This document shows, piece by piece, positions 12,521-19,849 of a DNA stretch of 30,855 bases. The notes beneath the pieces were generated by a model, which saw only the letters and a program-made list of their open reading frames with translations, did not search any database and had not been told where the DNA came from. This DNA comes from a virus: IMG/VR virus record IMGVR_UViG_3300011115_000677, positions 1 through 30,855 of that record; one strand, written 5' to 3'. A program made the position numbers and the translations under genes. Position 1 is the first letter of the stretch. Each line of letters begins with the position of its first letter.

Positions 12521-12931
12521 ATGACCCTTAACAGCAATACATGCTTATCAGATTGGATGGAGCCTGGAAAAGAGCCAAGTTATGAATATTGCTTGATAAT
12601 GGAGCAACAAACCCAAAAGGCTGATGACTTAAGAGTATATGTAACCCGTGAGCAGCGTTCGCTTTACGAGGTTAAAGAGCTAGAAAAGACCAATGAACGC
12701 ATAAGACAAAAAGCGTTAGAAGAGAAGCGAATAAAAAAGATTAAAAAGGAAAACAAGAGGCGTGAAGCTGAGCGCCAAGAGAAGATACAAGAGCTTGAAG
12801 AGTACAGAGTTCGATTGCAAATACGAGAAGAGCAGTTAATTAAAGAGCGCCAACAAAGGTTGGCAGTGCAACAAAATGCAAGCTACATCATTAGTTCCGT
12901 TGGTTGGCAGTCGAGGAAAAGAAGAGTATGA
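12521..12931 (+). CDS. Coiled-coil protein between terminase and portal, start uncertain
   Basis: 136 aa from the ATG at 12521. Residues about 45-115 are a long, highly charged helix (KELEKTNERIRQKALEEKR onward) of coiled-coil character. No ATG in this frame has an SD. The frame is open back to the terminase stop, where GAGGA stands 8 nt before an ATT codon at 12443, so a non-AUG start giving 162 aa, or read-through, is possible. Position suggests an assembly factor, but no family is recognised. Its stop overlaps the next start (ATGA). Confidence 0.6.
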   Translation: MTLNSNTCLSDWMEPGKEPSYEYCLIMEQQTQKADDLRVYVTREQRSLYEVKELEKTNERIRQKALEEKRIKKIKKENKRREAERQEKIQELEEYRVRLQIREEQLIKERQQRLAVQQNASYIISSVGWQSRKRRV

Positions 12932-13083
12932 GTAATGTACGATGTAAGTATTGCGTTCGATTTGTTACGAACCTAAACAATAGAGACCGATGTACTCAGT
13001 GCGAGAAACAATTTAATATGGTGGTTGCTGCTATGACACAACAACATGGCGGTAAAATTCTAAAACTTGTAGGTAAAAACTAG
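12928..13083 (+). CDS. Small zinc-ribbon protein, 51 aa
   Basis: CKYC (6-9) and CTQC (22-25) form a compact zinc ribbon (MSNVRCKYCVRFVTNLNNRD), followed by a helix and a basic end. The start overlaps the coiled-coil gene stop by 4 bp. It is the second Zn-ribbon protein in the packaging region. Role unknown. Confidence 0.6.
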   Translation: MSNVRCKYCVRFVTNLNNRDRCTQCEKQFNMVVAAMTQQHGGKILKLVGKN

Positions 13084-13094
13084 GGAGCAACACA

Positions 13095-13355
13095 ATGGCT
13101 ATACAATCACAGATTACTTTAATATGCAGTTTTGCAGGTGAAAATAACGATGTAACCCCAAGACTATGCCGTTTGTATTGCCCAGCAAGCACACTTGCGC
13201 AAATTAGCACAGCAGGATATCTCGACAACTACTTAAAAACTCAGAATATAGCATTAGAAGCTACCGACTTTGTATTTACCGTTGGTTCAGATGGCCATCA
13301 GGTTTACAAACCAGTGTTTGCAAACAGCGTTTGTACACTAACCGTTTTACCATAA
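13095..13355 (+). CDS. Hypothetical, possible minor virion protein, 86 aa
   Basis: GGGAG SD. The sequence (MAIQSQITLICSFAGENNDV ... ISTAGYLDNYLKTQNIALEATDF) resembles small beta-rich proteins found near phage structural genes, with an 'I-TAGYL' helix and an 'L-A-DFVFT-G' strand. They may decorate virions. This is a weak pattern call without a named family. Confidence 0.5.
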   Translation: MAIQSQITLICSFAGENNDVTPRLCRLYCPASTLAQISTAGYLDNYLKTQNIALEATDFVFTVGSDGHQVYKPVFANSVCTLTVLP

Positions 13356-13372
13356 ATCAAGGAGAAATAAGG

Positions 13373-13618
13373 ATGTTATTGCAAGAAGCGTTATCAAATT
13401 TACAAGCAGGCAAACAAATGCACCGTGCAGCATGGGAAATTAACGAAGGTTATTTATCTTTAATGCCTGGCATGACCCACGTTTGGAAAGTAGTTATTGT
13501 TCCATCAACTAATGCTGGAAACTTTATTTTCTCATTAGAAGATTTGTTGGCTGATGACTGGAAAGAGTTCGAGCTACCAAAAGAAGTAGTTGATGCAGAG
13601 TTCGCAGAAGCTGCTTAA
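13373..13618 (+). CDS. Second DUF2829/Tad2-like protein, 81 aa
   Basis: The start at 13373 has AAGGAG upstream; an ATG at 13331 overlaps the preceding gene and was rejected. MLLQEALSNLQAGKQMHRAA, W20, the strand GYLSLMPGM, and SLEDLLADDWKEF at about 55-67 follow the DUF2829 scheme (--EAL--L--GK--HR--W ... D--A-DW). It is shorter than the early-operon copy, close to a minimal domain. Its place just before the portal gene suggests late expression, so it may be a virion or assembly protein sharing the fold, or a late-acting Tad2 homologue. Confidence 0.6.
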   Translation: MLLQEALSNLQAGKQMHRAAWEINEGYLSLMPGMTHVWKVVIVPSTNAGNFIFSLEDLLADDWKEFELPKEVVDAEFAEAA

Positions 13619-13645
13619 GACACCCTTAGATTAGGGCGTTAAAAG

Positions 13646-13675
13646 GCGACTTTGACATAGGATTGTTGAAGTCGC
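13646..13675 (+). other. Stem-loop upstream of portal gene
   Basis: GCGACTT (13646-13652) pairs with AAGTCGC (13669-13675) over a 16-nt loop. There is no T-tract. It lies between the Tad2-like gene and the portal SD (CGGGGA), so it could insulate the portal mRNA from upstream decay. Confidence 0.4.
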
Positions 13676-13718
13676 TACTTAAGGACAAGGTATTTAACCC
13701 AACGGACGGGGAATTGGC

Positions 13719-15914
13719 ATGGAAATTATTGCTGAACAAATGCCCATTGAAGATGTTGAGGAAATCAACGAGCGTCTACAGTCACGACTAGAAGATGCTG
13801 GAATCGATGAGGCAGAAGTATTAAAAAGAGCACGCGAAGACTTAGTCCTTTGGGATGGGTACTTTGACGAGAACGTAGTGCGTGGTCGGGATGACATGAA
13901 CTTCTTATTGCGCGACCAATGGTCAGCAGTCGAACGTTCCGAGTTCTCACGCTTGTTTAAGCCTGCAATGACATTCAATAAGCTATACGATGTCACCAAA
14001 AAGATTGCAGGGGAACAACGCAAAAACAAACCTGACTTGATGGTGCGTTCACTAAGCGGCAAAGCCAATCAGAAACAAATTGATTTGCGTGCTGACTTAG
14101 TCAGATCCATATCGTACAAAAGTCAGAACGATTTAGTCTATCAGACAGCGTTTAGGTCGGCATTGATGATGGGTTATGGGGCGTTTGAAATATGCCTAGA
14201 CTACGAAAACCCACTGTCATTTAACCAAACCATACGCTATGAATTAATTCCCGATGCCAGCCGAACATCATTTGACCCCACGGCTATGATGCCCCATAAA
14301 GGGGACGGTAACTTTTGTTCGCGCCAATTCCTGTACACTAAAGAAGAATTTTATGCTACTTACCCGCATGTAATGAACCCTGTTAGCTACTCAGACCCAA
14401 GGTCATTGCTAGATTTCCAATGGGAAACCCGCGATACCATAGTGGTTTGTAAGTACACCCGTAAAGAATGGTTCCCTATCAAACTACTTCTTTTGTCCAA
14501 TGGTGAGTCAATTACTCAGGATGAGTGGGACGAAAGACAGAAAGAGTACAAAATTAAAGAGGAAATCGCACGGTCTTCACAAGTGGTTGGCGATATTATT
14601 CTTCGTGAAATCCCAACAATCGTTGGTGAGCGTAATTCAAAAGATTATGTCGTTCGCCAATACGTGCTAACTCAAAATCAGATTATAGACTTTACCGACT
14701 GGCCATCAAAATACCTGCCAATCGTGTTTGTTGATGGTGACTCGAATTATATTAATGGTAAACAATATACCCGTTCGTTCATTCATGAAGCAAAAGACGC
14801 TCAGAAATTCATTAACTATGTGGGTTCTGAGATTGCAGCGGAAATTAAAAACCGTAGACGGGAACAATGGCTTGGGACACCCGATAATATTGTCGGAAAT
14901 GAGCAAGTGTGGCGTAACCCTGAATTACAGGCAGGTATTCTTACAGCGAAACCCGACCCTAAAACAGGGGCATTGCCGCAAAAAATGCCAGCATGGGAAC
15001 TATCCCCTACCCTATTGCAACAATTCCAGCGTGGTTCGCAAGACATGCGCGAAATATTGGGCTTTTCTGAAAATGAGGCGCTCCAAGGCCATGACATGTC
15101 AGGCAAAGCTAGGCGTGAGCGCAAACTGGAAGGCTCAATGTCCGCTTATGTCTGGTTTGATAACCTTAATCAGGCAGTAGAGCAGGGCGGAAGGGTGGTA
15201 AACGACCTTTTACCTGTAATTGCAGGGGAACATGAGCGACACATGATTGTCTCTAAAGCCGATGGAAGGTCAGAGCCAATCACATTAAACAAAGTGACAG
15301 GTCAGACCGAAGATGGCGAACCAATTCGCGAAAACGTACTAGATACAGGAGATTATGATGTTGAAATCGATACAGGGCCGAGCTTTGCGGTGCAGAAAGA
15401 CATTGCACTTGAATTTTTCCAGCAGACGATACAAGCTAATCCGCAAACTTTCCCGCTTATTGCAGACCTTTGGGCTAAGAACTTGGATGTTCAGTTCATG
15501 CCACAAATTGCTTCTCGCTTTAAGTCGCTCGTTCCCCCTCAAATTATTGCCGAAGAGGAAGGCAAGAAATTACCCCCTCAACCGCCAAGCCCTCAAGAAC
15601 AGATGATGCAAGCGCAGATGAAGGCGCAACAGCAACAAATGGCTATGAATGAGCAAAAAATGCACCTTGAAGAACAACAACTCATGGAAAGAGCCGAAGA
15701 GTTGAAGATTCGTAAAGAGAAGCATTTACTTGAACAAGCTGAAATGATTATGAAGTCCCAAGAGATGGCAGATAAGCGACATCTTGAGCGTCAAAAGCTT
15801 GGGCTTGAGAATCGCAAGGTTGAATTGGATTATGAGAAAGCAGACAACGATTTTTCATCAAAATTGGCACAAGTTTTGTCAAGCATTCACAAATCCACTC
15901 CTAAAGAAAGATAA
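13719..15914 (+). CDS. Portal protein, P22 gp1-like
   Basis: 731 aa, close to P22 gp1 (725 aa). The N-terminal region (WDGYFDENVVRGRDDMNFLL, then MTFNKLYDVTKKIAGEQRKN) and the wing/stem with LGFSENEALQGHDMSGKARRE are characteristic of the P22-type portal family. Residues about 625-731 are Gln/Met-rich, then helical, matching the C-terminal barrel of P22 portal. Twelve copies form the packaging vertex, binding terminase outside and gp4 later. SD CGGGGA. Confidence 0.9.
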   Translation: MEIIAEQMPIEDVEEINERLQSRLEDAGIDEAEVLKRAREDLVLWDGYFDENVVRGRDDMNFLLRDQWSAVERSEFSRLFKPAMTFNKLYDVTKKIAGEQRKNKPDLMVRSLSGKANQKQIDLRADLVRSISYKSQNDLVYQTAFRSALMMGYGAFEICLDYENPLSFNQTIRYELIPDASRTSFDPTAMMPHKGDGNFCSRQFLYTKEEFYATYPHVMNPVSYSDPRSLLDFQWETRDTIVVCKYTRKEWFPIKLLLLSNGESITQDEWDERQKEYKIKEEIARSSQVVGDIILREIPTIVGERNSKDYVVRQYVLTQNQIIDFTDWPSKYLPIVFVDGDSNYINGKQYTRSFIHEAKDAQKFINYVGSEIAAEIKNRRREQWLGTPDNIVGNEQVWRNPELQAGILTAKPDPKTGALPQKMPAWELSPTLLQQFQRGSQDMREILGFSENEALQGHDMSGKARRERKLEGSMSAYVWFDNLNQAVEQGGRVVNDLLPVIAGEHERHMIVSKADGRSEPITLNKVTGQTEDGEPIRENVLDTGDYDVEIDTGPSFAVQKDIALEFFQQTIQANPQTFPLIADLWAKNLDVQFMPQIASRFKSLVPPQIIAEEEGKKLPPQPPSPQEQMMQAQMKAQQQQMAMNEQKMHLEEQQLMERAEELKIRKEKHLLEQAEMIMKSQEMADKRHLERQKLGLENRKVELDYEKADNDFSSKLAQVLSSIHKSTPKER

Positions 15915-15925
15915 AAACTCTCACG

Positions 15926-15960
15926 TAGCGGGCTTTTCCAGCTCGCTATGCAATTTTCTC
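15926..15960 (+). terminator. Terminator after the portal gene
   Basis: TAGCGGGC (15926-15933), loop TTTTCCA, GCTCGCTA (15941-15948): 8 bp with one G-U pair. A moderately T-rich tail (ATTTTCTCT) follows. It would limit read-through into the antisense of the HNH gene and reduce the transcript entering scaffold and coat. Confidence 0.6.
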
Positions 15961-15980
15961 TGATAACCCCTGATAAACCC

Positions 15981-16352
15981 CTAACTATATTTTTCAAGGT
16001 ACTCTATCGCTGATAGTAAGTTTTCTTTTGATTCTTGAAATTTACCCAAAGCTATATTGCATTGGGTGCAAAGCAATCCTCTTATTTTCCCTGTTGCATG
16101 ACAATGGTCTACGCAAAGCTCTCTAATTCTTTTTGTTTTTGATAAAAAATATGACTCTTTCTTTTTACAAATAGCGCAAACTTCCTTTTGCTGTTTTAAC
16201 AGCTCTCTAAAATATTCGTCACCAATATTATATTTTTCTTTCCTTTTAAAGTCTCTTCGGCATGGTCTGCATCTATAGGTATTTTGGCTTTTTACAAACC
16301 AAGCATCTTTTTCTGTTAACCCACCATGAATCTTGCATATTTTAACAATCAT
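15981..16352 (-). CDS. HNH / recombination endonuclease VII-type homing nuclease
   Basis: 123 aa, AAGGA SD, opposite strand to all its neighbours. Zinc-binding pairs CRPC (28-31), CAIC (59-62) and CTQC (95-98), with the catalytic LCVDHCHATGKIRGLLC segment (79-95, His83/His85), identify the endonuclease VII fold. It ends in a helix ALGKFQESKENLLSAIEYLE. Free-standing members act as intron-less homing endonucleases in phage genomes. Here it sits between portal and scaffold, next to a run of inverted repeats, so it looks like a selfish insertion that brought its own promoter. Confidence 0.88.
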   Translation of the reverse strand: MIVKICKIHGGLTEKDAWFVKSQNTYRCRPCRRDFKRKEKYNIGDEYFRELLKQQKEVCAICKKKESYFLSKTKRIRELCVDHCHATGKIRGLLCTQCNIALGKFQESKENLLSAIEYLEKYS

Positions 16353-16375
16353 TTTATTCCTTATTTGTAATTAAG

Positions 16376-16492
16376 GGTACATTGTACCACCTTAACCGCC
16401 AGATATGGCGTACAACGGTTTTTAAATAGGGAATATACTATTAAGTATCGAGGAAAGGATTTCCTCTGGGTCTCAGGCCTACCGTATGGCCT
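16376..16492. promoter_or_regulatory. Leader region with four inverted repeats between HNH gene and scaffold
   Basis: Within 117 bp there are GGTAC-ATT-GTACC (16376-16388), CGCCA-GATA-TGGCG (16397-16410), GAGGAAA-GGA-TTTCCTC (16450-16466) and AGGCC-N8-GGCCT (16475-16492). A possible -10 TATACT lies near 16433. Part could be the HNH gene's operator or promoter and part the structured 5' leader of the scaffold/coat mRNA. Confidence 0.5.
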
Positions 16493-16530
16493 AGGGCGCG
16501 ATTACGTGTCGAAATGGAGTTTGAGAAATC

Positions 16531-17328
16531 ATGGACGAAGACCAAAACGAATTAGCCGAAGCTTTAAGTGGCGATAATGAAGATGTTGAGAATGGCGGTG
16601 TTGGGCCAGGTGATGCCGAAGAACAGGGTGTTCAGGACGACCAGGGACTAGCGCAAGAGGACGACCCCATTAGCGTAAAAAAGCGATTGGGAATGCAGGC
16701 CAAGAAACACGCCAGGGAAATGCGCCAATTACATGAGCGTTTAACGCACATGCAATCGGTGATGGCGGACAGTGCCAATCCTCATCATCAACAAACCGCT
16801 TACGATTCACCAGGGCAGCCTAGCTCTCCAGGTGTAAACGAAGAGGAACGCATACAGAAAGCAGTACGCATGGCTCTTGGAATGAGGGAACACGAAGAGA
16901 GACAAGCTAAAGAGGCACAAAGCCACGCTCATGTTCAAAAGCAGTATCAGCGTTTGAATGATGAGTTTGACCGTGCGTCTGACAAGTACGAGGATTTTGA
17001 CGATGTCGTAAGAGAAGGCGATGCCCCTTTTACTGACGCAGTGCGGGACGCGCTGTTACTTGTTGAGAACCCAGCCGAAGTTGCTTATCGCTTAGGTAAA
17101 AATCGTTCTGAGTTACAAAGAATCTCTAAACTCCATCCCCTAGACCAAGCAAGGGAAGTGAACAAGCTGTCGTTTTCTTTAATGGGAAACAATGGAACAA
17201 AGCAAGCGGGAAGCCGTTCTGCTCCATTAGGAACTGTTAGGGCAAACCCAGTCGCTTCCCAAGCCGTTACGGATAAAACTCCGCCCTCTGTTATCAGGGC
17301 GCGGATGAAGGCTGGTACATGGAAGTGA
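16531..17328 (+). CDS. Scaffolding protein, P22 gp8-like
   Basis: 265 aa. Very acidic N-terminus (MDEDQNELAEALSGDNEDVE), then long helices (KRLGMQAKKHAREMRQLHER; EERIQKAVRMALGMREHEER) and a basic C-terminus (SVIRARMKAGTWK). P22 scaffold is likewise all-helical with a C-terminal basic unit that binds coat. Position between portal and coat gives the assignment; sequence identity to gp8 is not obvious. It directs procapsid assembly and then leaves. Confidence 0.8.
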   Translation: MDEDQNELAEALSGDNEDVENGGVGPGDAEEQGVQDDQGLAQEDDPISVKKRLGMQAKKHAREMRQLHERLTHMQSVMADSANPHHQQTAYDSPGQPSSPGVNEEERIQKAVRMALGMREHEERQAKEAQSHAHVQKQYQRLNDEFDRASDKYEDFDDVVREGDAPFTDAVRDALLLVENPAEVAYRLGKNRSELQRISKLHPLDQAREVNKLSFSLMGNNGTKQAGSRSAPLGTVRANPVASQAVTDKTPPSVIRARMKAGTWK

Positions 17329-17334
17329 CGTAGG

Positions 17335-17399
17335 GTTTTAAGGATTAAAACTCAATGAGACCCTTGTCAGTCTGTGTACCCATTTAAAGGATTAAATGG
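17335..17399 (+). promoter_or_regulatory. Twin hairpins with identical AAGGATTA loops before coat gene
   Basis: GTTTTAAGGATTAAAAC (17335-17351; 6-bp stem) and CCATTTAAAGGATTAAATGG (17380-17399; 7-bp stem). Both hold AAGGAT in the loop, and each is followed by GAGACCC (at about 17357 and 17400), so the unit is also a direct repeat. The second ends 9 bp before the coat start. A role in coat mRNA stability or translation is likely. Confidence 0.6.
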
Positions 17400-17408
17400 A
17401 GACCCAGG

Positions 17409-18620
17409 ATGGCTAACCAATTTATTACAACTGACCTAGTCAGTAACACTGCGTTGGCAATGTTTGCCAACAATGCACCGTTTGTAATGACGGCTTCTCG
17501 TATTTATCAAGATGACTTCGTGTCTTCTGGTTATAAGATTGGCGATACATTACAAGTTCGTAGACAAAACCATTTCATCGTTGGTGATGGTAGCGTAGCA
17601 ACTCCACAGTCAATCATAGAAACTGTTGAAACAATTGTTATCGCGCATCAATACCACGCGCTGATAGCCTACACAATCCAAGACTTGTCTTTGCGTATTG
17701 AGGACTTTTCACGTCTGTTTATTGCTCCTGCAATCCAGGAAGTAATTACCCAGATGGAAAAAGACATTGCGCAAGCTGCTGAACAAGAGCTTAACTTCTT
17801 CACTGGTACTGCTGGTGTGGCTATTAACTCGTTCACCACTGTAGATACTGCTGGTGCTAAATTGCTTGAGCAAGGCGTAAATATTGCGTCTGATGCTTAC
17901 ATGGCAATGACTGTACGAGATGGTTCTAGCTTAAAAGGTGCGTTGTTAAATAACTTCACTCCTGTATTTAACGAAGACATCGTGCGCTCTTCTGCAATTG
18001 GTCACTTGTCGTATTTCGACATTTTCCAATCTCAGAACATTAAACATCATATCGCTGGTGCTGGCCCACGCCTGTACTCTTCTGACCCACTGTTAGTAAA
18101 CGGTGCTGTTGCTTCTGGTAACACCATTCTTATGGATGGCGCAACTATAAGCATCGCTGATTACTTCGTGGTAGGGGATGTGATTTCTATTGAAGGCGTG
18201 CAGTCTGTTAACCCTGTAGGTCGTGCTGCTACTGGCCAAGACATGCAGTTTGTTGTTACTGCCAATGCTGCTTCTGATGGTGCTGGTAACTTATCTGTAC
18301 AAGTTGCTCCTATCATTATCTCTGATACTCAAAACCCGAACAGAAACGTAAGCAACCCAATACCTAATAACGCACCCGTTACTATGGTCGGTTCTTACAA
18401 CTGTAACGTGGCTTACCCAAGCCGTGGTTTGGATATCGTTTGTCCGCCCCTTTACAAACTGCAAGTTCCTTATGCGTCTGTAGCGGTTGACCCTGAGACT
18501 GGTTTATCACTTGCGGTAACGCAAACTGGTGACATCTTAGGTTACCAAAACTATATGCGTATCGACTTACTTTGTGGCTTTAAGTGGCACGCACAGTACG
18601 CAGTTAAAGTACTGTCTTAA
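17409..18620 (+). CDS. Major coat protein, P22 gp5-like
   Basis: 403 aa (P22 gp5 is 430). MANQFITTDLVSNTALAMFA at the start, a DTLQVRRQNHFIVGDG N-arm/E-loop region, and TQMEKDIAQAAEQELNFFTG in the spine helix match the P22 coat-protein family (HK97 fold). Residues about 220-325 (ending NPNRNVSNPIPNNAPV) include the I-domain-like insertion area. The gene has its own strong SD (GGAGACCCAGG) and a double hairpin leader, consistent with being the most expressed gene. Confidence 0.9.
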   Translation: MANQFITTDLVSNTALAMFANNAPFVMTASRIYQDDFVSSGYKIGDTLQVRRQNHFIVGDGSVATPQSIIETVETIVIAHQYHALIAYTIQDLSLRIEDFSRLFIAPAIQEVITQMEKDIAQAAEQELNFFTGTAGVAINSFTTVDTAGAKLLEQGVNIASDAYMAMTVRDGSSLKGALLNNFTPVFNEDIVRSSAIGHLSYFDIFQSQNIKHHIAGAGPRLYSSDPLLVNGAVASGNTILMDGATISIADYFVVGDVISIEGVQSVNPVGRAATGQDMQFVVTANAASDGAGNLSVQVAPIIISDTQNPNRNVSNPIPNNAPVTMVGSYNCNVAYPSRGLDIVCPPLYKLQVPYASVAVDPETGLSLAVTQTGDILGYQNYMRIDLLCGFKWHAQYAVKVLS

Positions 18621-18633
18621 GGAGAAACACCCA

Positions 18634-18843
18634 ATGCTAACTTGTGTCTATCACCCAATCGATGCCATGCGAGTGGTCGAAGAAGATGAAGCGGAACGCC
18701 TGAGAGCAACGGGTGTTTGGTTTGACAGTCCATGCGATGCGCAGAATTACCGCATCAAAGTTGAGACTGACATTAAAAAGGAAAAGGCCGACAAAGCGAA
18801 AGCCGAAGCTGCCAAGGACAAACTAAAGGAGAAATCCAAATGA
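18634..18843 (+). CDS. Hypothetical protein, 69 aa
   Basis: The start at 18634 follows GGAG. The first half (MLTCVYHPIDAMRVVEEDEA ... ATGVWFDSPCDA) is folded. The second half is a Lys/Ala/Glu-rich helix (KKEKADKAKAEAAKDKLKEK). I do not recognise it. Position directly after coat suggests a minor capsid or decoration factor. Ends with an ATGA overlap. Confidence 0.6.
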   Translation: MLTCVYHPIDAMRVVEEDEAERLRATGVWFDSPCDAQNYRIKVETDIKKEKADKAKAEAAKDKLKEKSK

Positions 18844-19043
18844 AAGACAACAGCATGGTTCAATCTAACAATGCCTTTGTTAGAAAAGAGCAAGCCAAAA
18901 TGAAAACTCGTATGGGTAATCGTCCAGGCGCACCTAAAGAAATGCTCGAATTTAATGCCTATATGAGCAACGATGGCGAGAAAGCACAAGCTGCTGGCCG
19001 TAAATTGTGCAAAGGCTTAGATGATGCGTTCCCTTTGAAATAA
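18840..19043 (+). CDS. Hypothetical protein, 67 aa
   Basis: MKDNSMVQSNNAFVRKEQAK with a basic middle (KTRMGNRPGAPKEML) and a C-terminal helix (AQAAGRKLCKGLDDAFPLK). Coupled to the previous gene by ATGA and followed at once by a strong terminator, so it closes the scaffold/coat transcript. Confidence 0.6.
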   Translation: MKDNSMVQSNNAFVRKEQAKMKTRMGNRPGAPKEMLEFNAYMSNDGEKAQAAGRKLCKGLDDAFPLK

Positions 19044-19051
19044 GTTGATAC

Positions 19052-19094
19052 AATCGACATGTCCTAGTGATATGTCGATTTTACTCTCTTTTTT
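19052..19094 (+). terminator. Rho-independent terminator after capsid genes
   Basis: AATCGACAT (19052-19060) and ATGTCGATT (19072-19080) form a perfect 9-bp stem with an 11-nt loop, followed by TTACTCTCTTTTTT. It separates capsid genes from tail genes, lowering expression of the latter. Confidence 0.8.
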
Positions 19095-19112
19095 CATCAT
19101 GAGGAGGTCGCC

Positions 19113-19847
19113 ATGTCCCAAGTCGTAAAGACGGTCAACGAGTTAATTACAAGCTCTCTTTACCTACTTGGTGAGTTGGCTACGAATGAAACTCCTGATT
19201 CGTTTATGTTGTCTACAGGGTTGGAATTGATTAATGAAATTCTGGCTATGTATGACTCTGACAGTATCTATATACCCTACATAACCACCGTTAGCTTTAA
19301 CATGGTCGTAGGACAGCGCACCTATTCGCTTTCAGATATGGTTTCTGCTGATGTAGTAACCAATCGCGTGGTTGATTTAAGTTATGCCAACTATACCGTG
19401 CCAAGCGCAGGTCAGGGCATTATCTACCCATTACAAATTATTAACAAAGCCCAATATTATGGTGTTACCCGCTTAACACCGCTTAATACCCGTCCAGGAT
19501 TTATCTTTTTAGATAAACAAGCAGACGAAAGCTTTATTACCCTATATCCATCACCTGACCAGCCATACCCATGCCAATTAGGCGTTAAAAGTATGATGAA
19601 TAGTGTGGTTGCCAATGGAAACCTTGGGCAAATGCCACCTTTTTACTATGGTCTATTGAAATTCACTTTAAGCCGAAGATTCCTTGCGTATTACCCATCG
19701 GGTAACTGGCCTCAACAAAATGAGGACACCTACCAGGAATATATGAACATCATTAAAAATGCCAATGAAACGGATTTAACCATCAGACCATCTGCCGTAT
19801 TAAGCAGAGCTGAGCCGTTCTACTGGCAAAATATATTGGCGTACTAA
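19113..19847 (+). CDS. Head-tail adaptor, P22 gp4-like tail accessory factor
   Basis: 244 aa, longer than P22 gp4 (166). The N-terminal helical part (TVNELITSSLYLLGELATNE; GLELINEILAMYDSDSIYIP) is that of gp4/gp6-type connector proteins; a beta section about 60-160 and a closing helical part follow (PPFYYGLLKFTLSRRFLAYY). Gene order (coat, this, gp10) supports it. Twelve copies would extend the portal and help seal packaged DNA. SD GAGGAGG. Confidence 0.75.
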   Translation: MSQVVKTVNELITSSLYLLGELATNETPDSFMLSTGLELINEILAMYDSDSIYIPYITTVSFNMVVGQRTYSLSDMVSADVVTNRVVDLSYANYTVPSAGQGIIYPLQIINKAQYYGVTRLTPLNTRPGFIFLDKQADESFITLYPSPDQPYPCQLGVKSMMNSVVANGNLGQMPPFYYGLLKFTLSRRFLAYYPSGNWPQQNEDTYQEYMNIIKNANETDLTIRPSAVLSRAEPFYWQNILAY

Positions 19848-19849
19848 TT

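Noticed and set aside
13694-14068. Minus-strand ORF of 124 aa opposite the portal start
   Set aside because: Shadow of a clearly coding P22-type portal gene.
14728-15180. Plus-strand ORF of 150 aa inside the portal gene
   Set aside because: Different frame within a conserved gene; no SD and no sensible protein pattern.
15926-15960. Possible att site or integration locus near the HNH gene
   Set aside because: No integrase or duplicated core sequence is visible; the inverted repeat is better explained as a terminator.
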